The translations under genes were made by a program, and so were the position numbers. From JAPLGE01 sp964355545 (GTDB lineage: Bacteria > Bipolaricaulota > Bipolaricaulia > UBA7950 > UBA9294), in contig CAYHEK010000004.1 in NCBI GenBank assembly GCA_964355545.1, forward strand, positions 1 through 43,903: a DNA stretch of 43,903 bases, written 5' to 3'. Each line of letters starts with the position of its first letter. Positions within the stretch are counted from its first letter, which is position 1. Below, one piece after another: positions 1 to 7,599 of this stretch. The notes under the pieces are model-generated. The model saw only the letters and a program-made list of their open reading frames with translations, was not told the origin of the DNA and made no database searches.

Positions 1-230
1 TCCTCTGATCCGCCGACGCCTAGCCTCACGCGTTCTCCTTGGCTGCCTCAGGGAGTGATGGGATCAAGTCCTCCTTCTTGAATGACGAGATAGGATTCCA
101 CTCCCATGCTCACCGGCCAGTGTTCAGCAGACGCCCAGGCACGGTCATCGTCATCTCTGTCACTAGCCAACCTAAGCCGCCGGGGACCTCTCGATGCTGT
201 ATGATAACGCGGCCAGGCAGGAGGTGAGGA

Positions 231-1163
231 ATGGGAGAGAGGCGGAGGTTGCGGCTCCTACGTCCGTCAACGCGGGCGTTCTATCGTGAGGGGCGGCGGA
301 CGCCGGGCTACTCGCTGCTCGACTTCCTCCACGGCTACGTCTACGGCCGGTGGACGTACTACTACCTGGGCGCGCGGCCTGTTCCCGTCCTCTTTCGTCC
401 GCTCTTCCGCTTGGGCGCTTCGCTCTTCGCGCGGCCCCGGCGGGGAGAGAAGACGAGCAAGGGACATCACCCCTTCGCCGACCGCTACCACGGGAAGGTC
501 ATGCCCCTCGACGCGGCCGAGCGGCTCGTGACCCTCGACGTTGGCCTCGAGCTCTACGGGTTGGAGCAGGTGATCCCCTACCCCGTCGCGCGCGACATCG
601 TGCTGCGACACCCCGATCACATCGTGGCGCTTGAGTGCCCGTGCCGCGCCGGGCGAGAACACCCGTGCCTGCCGGTCGATGTGTGCCTGATCGTGGGAGA
701 GCCGTTCGCGAGCTTCATCGCCGAGCACCACCCGAAGCAGGCCCGCTGGATCACCCAACGCGAGGCGGTCGAAACCCTGCGAAGCGAACACGAGCGCGGC
801 CACGTGCACCACGCGTTCTTCAAGGATGCCATGCTCGGCCGGTTCTACGCGATCTGCAACTGCTGCTCCTGCTGCTGCGGGGCGATGCAGGCGTTCGAGC
901 ACGGTATTCCGATGCTCGCGTCGTCCGGCTACGTGAGCCGGGTCGAACCGAAGTCGTGCGCGGCGTGCGCCGTCTGCGTCGAGGCGTGTCCGTTCCACGC
1001 GCTCGAGATGGACGAGAGAACGGTTCGCGTCGACGAAGCGCGCTGCATGGGGTGCGGGGTGTGCGTCTCGAAGTGCCCGCGGGGCGCGCTCTCCCTCGTT
1101 CGCGATCCCAAGAAGGGCGAGCCGCTCGACGTCCGCGAGCTGGCTAGCTCGCGGACGGCTTGA
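231..1163 (+). CDS. Cys-rich 4Fe-4S dicluster ferredoxin-like protein
   Basis: A 310-residue soluble protein, probably an electron-transfer or cluster-carrying protein. The C-terminal third has two classical 4Fe-4S motifs (CAACAVCVEACP and CMGCGVCVSKCP, about residues 243-283). Upstream lie two further cysteine groups: CPCRAGREHPC near residue 137 and the dense CNCCSCCCG near residue 205, a layout found in some ferredoxin-like proteins of anaerobes. The N-terminal 130 residues carry no motif I recognise. The ATG has a near-perfect Shine-Dalgarno (AGGAGGTGA at 219-227). It stands alone: the 230 bases upstream hold no convincing gene and the next gene is convergent. The redox partner is unknown; the Fe-S assignment is secure, the role is not. 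Confidence 0.85.
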   Translation: MGERRRLRLLRPSTRAFYREGRRTPGYSLLDFLHGYVYGRWTYYYLGARPVPVLFRPLFRLGASLFARPRRGEKTSKGHHPFADRYHGKVMPLDAAERLVTLDVGLELYGLEQVIPYPVARDIVLRHPDHIVALECPCRAGREHPCLPVDVCLIVGEPFASFIAEHHPKQARWITQREAVETLRSEHERGHVHHAFFKDAMLGRFYAICNCCSCCCGAMQAFEHGIPMLASSGYVSRVEPKSCAACAVCVEACPFHALEMDERTVRVDEARCMGCGVCVSKCPRGALSLVRDPKKGEPLDVRELASSRTA

Positions 1164-1195
1164 TCGCGGTCCGGTCCCGCTCGTAGCCTTGAGCC

Positions 1196-1366
1196 CTACC
1201 GCACCGTCATTCCCATGTAGTAGGGCCAGATCACAACCCCGACGATGCACTGCCACCACAGGAGCTTGGCGAACGCCATCGTGAACAGCCACCCACCGAA
1301 CCAAAGGGCGCCCGCGAGGCTCCCGTTCCGGACTGTGATCCTGCGCTCTTTTCTCTCTTCCTCCAT
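1196..1366 (-). CDS. Small membrane protein (56 aa), unknown function
   Basis: A short ORF with a charged N-terminus (MEEERKERRITVRNG) followed by about 40 hydrophobic, Trp-rich residues (FGGWLF, LLWWQCIVGVVIWPYY) that would form one or two membrane segments. The ATG is preceded by a strong ribosome binding site (AAAGGAGG, 5 nt upstream), which argues that it is a real gene. It ends convergently about 30 bp from the Fe-S protein gene. I do not recognise a family. The stretch from 1367 to the gap at 1558 holds no other supported gene. Confidence 0.6.
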   Translation of the reverse strand: MEEERKERRITVRNGSLAGALWFGGWLFTMAFAKLLWWQCIVGVVIWPYYMGMTVR

Positions 1367-1557
1367 GGTTCCTCCTTTCGGAACAGAGACCAGTGTACCG
1401 GTTCTGACCATGGGTGTTGACTCCCGCGAGCTTGCGAGGTCGGCAGGCTCCTCGGTGGAGCGGTCACCGCCGCCTAGCCCGGTCTGTCGATCAGGAACCC
1501 CTGCGGCCACAGGGAACCCGGATAGGATGGACAGAGGCCTCCCTGGAGGTTTCCGCC

Positions 1558-1657
1558 NNNNNNNNNNNNNNNNNNNNNNNNNNNNNNNNNNNNNNNNNNN
1601 NNNNNNNNNNNNNNNNNNNNNNNNNNNNNNNNNNNNNNNNNNNNNNNNNNNNNNNNN
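1558..1657. other. Assembly gap (100 N)
   Basis: Run of exactly 100 N, the usual placeholder for a scaffold gap of unknown size. It truncates the beta-helix gene to its right. Confidence 0.98.
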
Positions 1658-2630
1658 CGTTTCCCTCCCCTTCGATCCAGCCCTTGAACGGCCTCGAGGG
1701 GTCGAAGGAGCCGGCGCAGGAGGGCGTCGCGGCGCGAATCCCGACGCCTGAGTTCTCGCGGACGACGCAGCGGGAGAACTCGACGATTCCGTCCATCTCG
1801 ACGAAGGCGCCGTCGGCGCCGTTTGCGCGGATCTCGCAGTCCTGGAGGACGCCGCGGCTCGAATCGGAGAACCAGAGGCCATATTGCCCGTTCTCGCTCA
1901 CGGAGCAGCTAGCGAGGTCGATCAGGGCGGCGTTCTGGCCGACGAGGCCGTTGAGCGTATTTCCCCCAATGGCGGTGCGGGTCGCGTGGAAGCGGGCGCC
2001 GTCCCAGGCCCAGACGCCAGAGAGGTTGCCCGAGATCGTGCAGTCCGCAACGCAAAGCTCGGAGACGTGAAGGGCGAGGATCCCGTGGGTCTTGTTTCCC
2101 GAGATCTCGCAGCTGCGCAGGTCGAGCCGGGCGAAGTCCCACGTGTAGATCCCGTGCGTGCCGTTCCCGACAATCCGACACGCCTCGAGGGAGAGAAGCG
2201 ACCGATCCTTGGCCCAGATCCCGCACCAACTGTTCTCCCTCATCGTGACGCCGACGAGGCCCACCGCGGGCGAGCCCTCGGTCTGAATCCCGTGCCCATC
2301 CCAGCCGCGCCCGCCTTGAACCGTCAGATCCTCGAGACGAACCGTGATCCCTTCTCCGCGAATGCGAACGGCAGCCCCTCGCGCCGTCCCCTCGATCGTC
2401 GTCCCGTCAGCGGAGCCGCGGAGGGTGAGGGAGTGGTCGATCACGAGGGACTCGCGGTACGTCCCCGCGCCAAGCTCGATGACCGTCCCCGGCGCGGCGA
2501 CGTCGATCGCCGACTGGATCGACTCGCCGAGAGGGACAAAGACCGGGGCCGCGAAGCCGAAGCAGACGCCTGCCGCGGCCGCGAGCGCGGCCGTCACGAG
2601 CAGGAACCCGCAGAAGACGCGCTGCGCCAT
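1658..2630 (-). CDS. Secreted right-handed beta-helix repeat protein, 3' end lost in gap
   Basis: About 324 residues are present. The N-terminus is a signal peptide (MAQRVFCGFLLVTAALAAAAG). The rest is a run of about 23-residue rungs of the NosD/pectate-lyase-like beta-helix type, rich in motifs such as 'I..N..HGI' and 'C.ISGN' (for example IVGNGTHGIYTWD, EISGNKTHGIL, TISGNLSGVWAWD). This fold is used by surface and polysaccharide-active proteins, but no catalytic residues can be named. The start has a ribosome binding site (AAAGGAGTG). The C-terminus is cut by the 100-N gap; residues read beyond the gap in the same frame are not trustworthy because the gap length is arbitrary. Confidence 0.85.
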
Positions 2631-2662
2631 AGGCACTCCTTTGCTCTGACCTCTACGAGGCG

Positions 2663-2692
2663 ATGCTAGCACACGAGACAAGGCGCAGACAA
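2663..2692 (-). promoter_or_regulatory. Predicted promoter for the beta-helix gene
   Basis: Minus-strand TTGTCT (2687-2692), 18-bp spacer, TAGCAT (2663-2668) with an extended-10 TG one base upstream. It lies about 33 nt before the start codon, which has its own ribosome binding site. Confidence 0.5.
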
Positions 2693-2825
2693 ACGCCGGG
2701 TAAGGAAGACAGGGTCGGCGTCTTCCCTCCCCGCCTTTGATCGGGTCCCTCCGCCGCGGTGGGTTGGGGTACGATTCCACCACCCGGCCAACGGGCGAAC
2801 GAGACAGCGAAAGAACGGAGGACGG

Positions 2826-3429
2826 ATGAACAAGGCTGCGAAGCTTGAAGAGCGGCTGGTTCGCTACGCGCGGGTGGACACGCAGAGCGATGGGGCGTCC
2901 CAGACCGTGCCGACGACGGTGCGGCAGCTCGACCTCGCGCGGATCCTCGTCGAGGAGCTTGAGGGGCTCGGCGCGGAGGAGGTCTGCCTCACCGAGGCGG
3001 GGTTCGTCCTGGCGACGATCCCCGCGACGGACGGGGTCGATGCACCGACGGTCGCCTTCCTCGCTCACATGGACACCGCGTCGGACTACCCGGCCGCGAA
3101 CGTGAAGCCGCTCGTCCACCGGAACTACGACGGCCGCCCGATCGCCCTTCCCGGTGATCCGGAGAAGGTCCTCGACGAGACGACCGCGCCCGGCCTCTCC
3201 TCGCGCGCCGGCGACACGATCATCACCTCGGACGGGACCACCCTCCTCGGCGCGGACAACAAAGCGGGGGTGGCGATCGTCATGACCCTCGCCGAGGTCC
3301 TCCTCTCCGACCGGAGCCAGCCGCACGGCAGGGTGCGCCTGTGCTTCACGCCGGACGAGGAGACGGGGACGGGGATCCGTCACCTGCGCCTGGAGGAACT
3401 CTCAGCTGACATTGCCTACACCCTCGACG
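2826..3429 (+). pseudogene. pepT: Peptidase T (tripeptidase), truncated: N-terminal half only
   Basis: The first ~201 residues match M20B peptidase T: metal-ligand region AFLAHMDTASD near residue 80, TLLGADNKAGVA near residue 140, and the catalytic FTPDEETG near residue 178. Peptidase T is a zinc aminopeptidase of about 400 residues that removes the N-terminal residue of tripeptides. Here homology stops abruptly after AYTLDGEG (the family continues with the dimerisation lid and C-terminal zinc ligand). The frame runs on to 3740 but encodes Arg-rich, non-homologous sequence, while a neighbouring frame encodes the tail of another protein. ATG 2826 has a good ribosome binding site (CGGAGGACGG). 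The product would be inactive. This may be a real deletion or an assembly misjoin. Confidence 0.8.
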
Positions 3430-3570
3430 GGGAAGGCGGACGCGGCGGAACTCGGCGCTCGATTTGGGATCGACACGCACGCGGTCTCCTTCTGGCGGTC
3501 GAGCCTCGACGTCGTCCGCGCCGACATCGAGCGCTTCGAGTCGCTGGTTGGACAGACGCCAGGGGTGTAG
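3430..3570 (+). pseudogene. C-terminal tail resembling an M3B oligoendopeptidase, fused out of frame to pepT
   Basis: In the +1 frame relative to pepT, 46 codons ending at TAG 3568-3570 encode ADAAELGARFGID...FWRSSLDVVRADIERFESLV. This looks like the extreme C-terminus of oligoendopeptidase F/M3B peptidases, which commonly end with a 'GID...FW..sLdvi..di..fE.L' helix pair. No start codon or upstream part of that gene is present; upstream in this frame the sequence is out-of-frame pepT. The family assignment rests on a short stretch and is tentative, but the amphipathic, coding-like character is clear. Confidence 0.45.
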
Positions 3571-3642
3571 TCAGAAAGGCGGCCTGTAGCGCGCAGCGCG
3601 TGGCGAGTGGCCACGGTAGTCTCTGCGAGAAGGTCCTCTCAC

Positions 3643-3671
3643 TTCTCAGCTCGGAGTCTCCATGCTACGAT
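3643..3671 (+). promoter_or_regulatory. Possible promoter for the ACT-domain gene
   Basis: TTCTCA (3643-3648), 17-bp spacer, TACGAT (3666-3671). Transcription would begin near 3678, placing the ribosome binding site GGAGGTGAT (3678-3686) at the very start of the mRNA. Confidence 0.35.
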
Positions 3672-3690
3672 GTCTGCGGAGGTGATCGGC

Positions 3691-4065
3691 GTGAGGGAGT
3701 TCTCGTTCATCCTCGGGAACAATCCGGGCGCTCTCGTTGAGGTGGCGGAGGCGCTCGGGAACGAGCACATCAACGTTGAGGGAATCGCGGGGGTGACCGT
3801 CCTCGAGGAGGGGGTGATCGCCCTCGTCACGGACAACCCGGACAAGACGCGGAAGATCCTGCGTGGCCAGGGGATCGAGTACCAGGAGCGGGAGGCGCTC
3901 GTGATGGACCTCCCGCACCAGCCGGGGCAGCTGGCGACCGTCCTTAGCCGCCTGAGCAGCGACCGGATCAACGTCCTCTCGTGTTACGCCGGCGTGGAGA
4001 AGAACCGGCTCATCCTCACCGTCGACCAGACGGACCGGGCGAAGTCGATCCTGAAGCTTCCGTAG
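3691..4065 (+). CDS. Tandem ACT-domain protein
   Basis: A 124-residue protein made of two ACT domains: residues about 1-60 (FSFILGNNPGALVEVAEALG) and about 65-122 (VMDLPHQPGQLATVLSRLSSD). ACT domains bind amino acids or other small ligands and usually control amino-acid enzymes; free-standing double-ACT proteins are typically allosteric sensors of unknown partner. I chose GTG 3691 because it is preceded by GGAGGTGATC, a near-complete match to the anti-Shine-Dalgarno; the upstream in-frame ATG at 3670 overlaps a -10-like hexamer. It is a single-gene unit just downstream of the broken pepT. Confidence 0.85.
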   Translation: MREFSFILGNNPGALVEVAEALGNEHINVEGIAGVTVLEEGVIALVTDNPDKTRKILRGQGIEYQEREALVMDLPHQPGQLATVLSRLSSDRINVLSCYAGVEKNRLILTVDQTDRAKSILKLP

Positions 4066-4160
4066 CGCCGGGCCGTTTGAGTCTAGTCTAGGGGCGCAGC
4101 TTTGCCTTCCCTTGTGTTGCCCGCTTGCTCGCGCCGCGGATCGCCGCGGAAAGGGAGCCC

Positions 4161-4841
4161 ATGCCTCACGAAACATATCGGTTGACGATCGACCCTTCCC
4201 TCTCTCCTTCGCCGGTCGTTCCTGCTCTGATTTGGGCCGAGGGGATTCGGCCGCCGGAGGGGCCGCTCGCTTTCCTATCCGAGGTGGTCGCGGCGACCGC
4301 GGCGAAGGGGGAGGGAGGCATCCCGGAGACGGTTCGCTCTCGCGTCCGGGACATGCTCCGCCACGGCCGCTACAAGCCGACCGGCCGCGGCAAGCCAGCG
4401 AGCGAGTTCCTCCTCCGCGCGGCCCTCGAGGGGACTTTTCCGCGCGTGAACGGCCCGGTCGACGTCAATAACGCGATCAGTCTCGCTTCAGGTCTTCCGG
4501 GGTCGATCTTCGACGCCGACCTCTCCGGGCCGCACCTCCTCCTCCGTTGCGGAAAGCCGGGGGAGGCGTACGTCTTCAACCCGTCCGGCCAGACGATCGA
4601 CCTCGAGGACCTCCTCCTTGTCTGCCGGAAGGCGGAGGAGGGCTGGGAGCCGTGCGGGAACCCAGTGAAGGACGCGATGGCCACGAAGGTCCGTCCCGAG
4701 ACCGGTCGCGTCGTCGCTGTCCTCTACGCTCCTATAGACGAGCCGGTCCCGTCCGTGGAAGGCTGGGCCGCGCGCTACGCGGACCTCCTCAAGACGCACT
4801 GCCGCGCCGAGCGCTCCGGCTTCGAGGTCGTGTGCCCCTGA
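4161..4841 (+). CDS. B3/B4 tRNA-binding domain protein (PheT editing-domain-like)
   Basis: A 226-residue free-standing B3/B4 domain protein. The core VDVNNAISLASGLPGSIFD (about residue 95) and the following DADLSG, GEAYVFNPSG and DAMATKV segments are the B3/B4 signature shared with the editing region of phenylalanyl-tRNA synthetase beta chain, where it hydrolyses Tyr-tRNA(Phe). Stand-alone copies are presumed to edit or bind tRNA or amino-acid adducts, but their substrates are mostly unproven. The ATG follows AAAGGGAG. Its last 53 bases overlap the 3' end of the convergent DUF362 gene. The genome's pheS (21.5 kb) has no adjacent pheT, so this is not part of a phe operon. Confidence 0.8.
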   Translation: MPHETYRLTIDPSLSPSPVVPALIWAEGIRPPEGPLAFLSEVVAATAAKGEGGIPETVRSRVRDMLRHGRYKPTGRGKPASEFLLRAALEGTFPRVNGPVDVNNAISLASGLPGSIFDADLSGPHLLLRCGKPGEAYVFNPSGQTIDLEDLLLVCRKAEEGWEPCGNPVKDAMATKVRPETGRVVAVLYAPIDEPVPSVEGWAARYADLLKTHCRAERSGFEVVCP

Positions 4842-6096
4842 TCGCGCCGATCGGTGCCTTCCCGGACGTCGTTCGGTCTCCTGTTTGCGACGAGCGAACG
4901 GCAGAGCGAGAGGAGGCCGCGCTCTCGCGCCGGCCGAGGCTCGCCAAGAGCTCGAGGGCCCTTCCCGGGCCGGAACGCCGCGGGACGATCGCCGCGAAGC
5001 GGCAGACCTCGTGGCAGCACAGGCAGCGGACGCACACGCGGCGATCGATGCGTGCCTTCCCTCGGTGGACCGTGGCGGCGCCGGTCGGACAGATCCTCGT
5101 GCACTCCCGACACCCGGTGCAGCGGCTCCTGACAACGCGTGGCCAAGGCGAGAGCCACCTTGCGCCGAGGGCGGAGGCGAACGGTGGGACCCGGCGTAGG
5201 AATCGCCGCGCCACGGTCGCAGGGAGCTTGAAGTCAGGGACGGCCGCGTCCGCGATCCGCTCCCCTACGATCTCGATCCGGTCGAGGTCGGCTACGCCGA
5301 GGCCGCGCTCGCTCGCGAAGCGGGTCGTCTCGACGGCCAGAGGGTCGATGCCGATCAGGCGCGTTGCGACCGCGTCGAGGGCGACGGCGTCCTCGCTCGC
5401 GAGGACGAGGCCGAGGGCTCTCGGGCTCCCGTTCGCCGGACCTTCTCCCTCCATGGCGACGATCCCGTCCAGGATCGTGAACTTGGGCCTCACGACGGAG
5501 AAGAGGTCGACGAGGGCCTGTGCGAAGTCCTCGCTGCGGGGGTGCTCGCCGTGGAGGCGCGTGCGCAGGCCGGCGGGGATCGTGCCGTAGAGGTTCTTCA
5601 CCGCGCCGGTGAGGAGGGTCAGGGAATGGGTCTTCAGCTTGGGGAGGTTGACGATCGCGTCCGCCTCGAGGGCGTGGCGGGAGACGAGGACCTTGTCGAG
5701 AAGGTGACCGCGGCAGTCGACCTCGACGAATCCAGCGTCCCGGAGGTTTGTGAGGCGCACGCCCGCCCTCTCGCAGGCGGCGCGAAGGCCGGAGACCTGG
5801 AACCCATCGCCGCCATGGGACTGGATATCATCGCCGACGGTGAGGTGGGGGGTCACCTCTCTCAGGACCTCGAGGACCGCCTCCACGAAGACGGGATGGG
5901 TGACGATCCCTTTCTCGGGAGGGGAGGGCGGAGGGAGGTGATTGACCTTGACAAAGACACGGTCAGTCGGGCGCACGAGCCTCTCCAGGCCGCCGATGAG
6001 GTGCAGGGCTTGCTCGACCGCGGCGCGGACCGCCGTGAGATCATAGCCTCCCTCCGCACGGACCAGCGCGACCCGCGCCCGAGCACAAGCGGCCAT
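4789..6096 (-). CDS. DUF362 domain protein with C-terminal 4Fe-4S ferredoxin
   Basis: A 435-residue protein. Residues about 1-300 are DUF362: THPVFVEAVLEVLRE, VGDDIQSHGG, IVNLPKLKTHSLT, GAVKNLYGTIP, FTILDGIVAMEGEGP and the C-terminal SEDAVALDAVA. Residues about 330-385 hold two 4Fe-4S motifs (CTGCRECTRICP and CVRCLCCHEVC). DUF362 ferredoxins are common in anaerobes and are thought to take part in electron transfer or Fe-S chemistry, without a proven reaction. The ATG has a ribosome binding site (GGGGAG). The last ~45 residues are Ser/Arg-rich and antisense to the convergent B3/B4 gene, so the true stop could be affected by a frameshift. It diverges from the methionine sulfoxide reductase gene. 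Confidence 0.85.
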   Translation of the reverse strand: MAACARARVALVRAEGGYDLTAVRAAVEQALHLIGGLERLVRPTDRVFVKVNHLPPPSPPEKGIVTHPVFVEAVLEVLREVTPHLTVGDDIQSHGGDGFQVSGLRAACERAGVRLTNLRDAGFVEVDCRGHLLDKVLVSRHALEADAIVNLPKLKTHSLTLLTGAVKNLYGTIPAGLRTRLHGEHPRSEDFAQALVDLFSVVRPKFTILDGIVAMEGEGPANGSPRALGLVLASEDAVALDAVATRLIGIDPLAVETTRFASERGLGVADLDRIEIVGERIADAAVPDFKLPATVARRFLRRVPPFASALGARWLSPWPRVVRSRCTGCRECTRICPTGAATVHRGKARIDRRVCVRCLCCHEVCRFAAIVPRRSGPGRALELLASLGRRESAASSRSAVRSSQTGDRTTSGKAPIGAIRGTRPRSRSARRGSAS

Positions 6097-6243
6097 CGCT
6101 CTCCCCTCTTCCCGCACTCTCGGCTCCGATTCCCAATGCGAAACTGGCGCCGTTACCGGAGTGTACCCTCTCGATGGCCGTTCCCCCAGACGAGGAGGAC
6201 TCCTCTCGAACCCGATAGAATGAGGCGCAAGAGGTGGTACAAG

Positions 6244-6708
6244 GTGGACGAGCGACGGGCGGCGCGCTACGAGCGGATCTACGAGCAGCTGCGAGCGCTG
6301 ATCGAGGGGGAGTCGCCCGGCCTTGTCGCGGCGATGGCGACGATCGCCGCTCTTCTCCACGCGAAGATGCGCCACCACTCTTGGACCGGGTTCTACTTTG
6401 TCGCCGACGAAAACGAGCTTCACGTCGGACCCTACCAGGGGCCGGTCGCCTGCCAGGTCCTACGTGGCGGCGGGGTGTGCCTCCACGCGGCCTCCACAGG
6501 ACGGCCGGTCATCGTCTCCGATGTCAACGCGTTTCCGGGGCACATCGCCTGCGATCCACGCTCCAAGAGCGAGATCGCGATGCCGATCGAGAAGGGTGGT
6601 CGGGTCGTCGCCGTCCTCGACGTCGATTCCGCAACCGAGGCCGCGTTCACCGAGGAGGACGTTCCTCCGCTTCGCCGGATCCTCGGTCTCCTTGCGCCGT
6701 ACCTCTAG
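6244..6708 (+). CDS. msrC: Free methionine-(R)-sulfoxide reductase (GAF family)
   Basis: A single GAF domain protein of 154 residues that reduces free L-methionine-(R)-sulfoxide. All three family cysteines are present: GPVACQV, GGGVCLH and the hallmark NAFPGHIACD; the last segment (VSDVNAFPGHIACD, then SEIAMPI) is diagnostic. I chose GTG 6244 because AGAGG sits 9 nt upstream and because the alternative ATG at 6220 overlaps TAGAAT (6216-6221), a probable -10 element. Upstream is the divergent DUF362 gene; downstream, after a remnant ORF, a Nudix hydrolase. Together they suggest a small oxidative-damage repair group. Confidence 0.88.
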   Translation: MDERRAARYERIYEQLRALIEGESPGLVAAMATIAALLHAKMRHHSWTGFYFVADENELHVGPYQGPVACQVLRGGGVCLHAASTGRPVIVSDVNAFPGHIACDPRSKSEIAMPIEKGGRVVAVLDVDSATEAAFTEEDVPPLRRILGLLAPYL

Positions 6709-6719
6709 GGCGAAGGACG

Positions 6720-6812
6720 ATGCGGGTCTGGGATCCCCCTCCGGAGCGCCTCTGCCGGGGTCACCTCCTCGCGCGAAGGGCTGCGGCTGCCCGCTTCGGC
6801 CGACGCGGTTGA
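6720..6812 (+). pseudogene. Possible remnant of a pyrimidine-dimer DNA glycosylase-like gene
   Basis: A 30-codon ORF with its own ribosome binding site (GCGAAGGA). Its first 17 residues, MRVWDPPPERLCRGHLL, look like the conserved N-terminus of the Pyr_excise (T4 endonuclease V-like) family, which typically starts MRxWDIPPexLCRxHLLGEHRE. The similarity ends there and the reading frame closes after an Arg/Ala-rich tail. I read it as an internally deleted or frameshifted remnant. Homology is recalled, not searched, and the match is short. Confidence 0.35.
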
Positions 6813-6859
6813 CCACGCGGTGTGAGAACGGGTAGGTTCGCGGGCGAAAGGAGACGTCT

Positions 6860-7369
6860 GTGACTCTTCCCAGCTCGATGACCGAGGCGACGCTCTGTTA
6901 TCTCCTGCGGGGGGACCCTCCCGCGGAGATCCTCCTCGCGTGGAAGAAGACCGGGGTCGGCGCGGGGAAGCTCAATGGGGTTGGGGGAAGGATCGAGCCA
7001 GGGGAGGGGGCGCGCGAGGGAGCGGTCCGCGAGCTGCGCGAGGAAATAGGGGTCGAGGCGGACCGGGCCGATCTTCTTCCCTGCGCGCGCCTTGTCTTCC
7101 TCTTCCCGGCGAAGCCGGCCTGGAACTTCCGCGTGGCCGTCTTCCTCCTGCGGCGCTGGAAGGGGGAACCCGCGGGAGGGGAGGAGGTGGATCCGGTCTG
7201 GTATCCCACCGCCCGCCTCCCTTTCTCACAGATGTGGGCCGACGACCGGCTCTGGCTTTGGCGAGTCATGAACGGCGAGCGCTTGATCGGGGAGATCACC
7301 TACGCCGCGGATAACGCCACGGTCGCCCGGGCGGATCTCGAGCCGGTGGACGTGGTCCCCGAAGACTGA
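6860..7369 (+). CDS. Nudix hydrolase, MutT/8-oxo-dGTP diphosphatase-like
   Basis: A 169-residue protein with a complete Nudix box at about residues 39-61: GGRIEPGEGAREGAVRELREE, fitting GX5EX7REUXEEXGU. The WYPTARLPFSQMWADDRLW segment after the core resembles MTH1/NUDT1-type 8-oxo-dGTPases, where this region contacts the oxidised purine; dNTP-pool cleaning is the likely role. The start is GTG 6860, preceded by GAAAGGAG; an internal ATG at 6878 is possible. It follows the methionine sulfoxide reductase gene on the same strand. Downstream lies the second assembly gap, 22 bp after the stop. Confidence 0.85.
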   Translation: MTLPSSMTEATLCYLLRGDPPAEILLAWKKTGVGAGKLNGVGGRIEPGEGAREGAVRELREEIGVEADRADLLPCARLVFLFPAKPAWNFRVAVFLLRRWKGEPAGGEEVDPVWYPTARLPFSQMWADDRLWLWRVMNGERLIGEITYAADNATVARADLEPVDVVPED

Positions 7370-7391
7370 GTCACCTTCGAGGGAGCCGCGA

Positions 7392-7491
7392 NNNNNNNNN
7401 NNNNNNNNNNNNNNNNNNNNNNNNNNNNNNNNNNNNNNNNNNNNNNNNNNNNNNNNNNNNNNNNNNNNNNNNNNNNNNNNNNNNNNNNNNN
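7392..7491. other. Assembly gap (100 N)
   Basis: Run of exactly 100 N between the Nudix gene and the metalloprotease gene; true size unknown. Confidence 0.98.
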
Positions 7492-7599
7492 TCGACTTCG
7501 TCGCCGACCGCGACCTCTGACGGCCCCTCCGTATCCGCCGCTCTGTGCCGACGTCCTTGCCTGCGGCCGGCCTTGGAGGTAAAAACGAAGAAGGTGGCC

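Noticed and set aside
39..227. 62-codon plus-strand ORF before the Fe-S gene
   Set aside because: No ribosome binding site, low-complexity composition and no recognisable motif; the region looks intergenic or a remnant.
267..1304. Long minus-strand ORF of 345 codons over the Fe-S protein gene
   Set aside because: Antisense shadow of a clear ferredoxin gene in GC-rich DNA; Arg/Ala/His-rich and without motifs.
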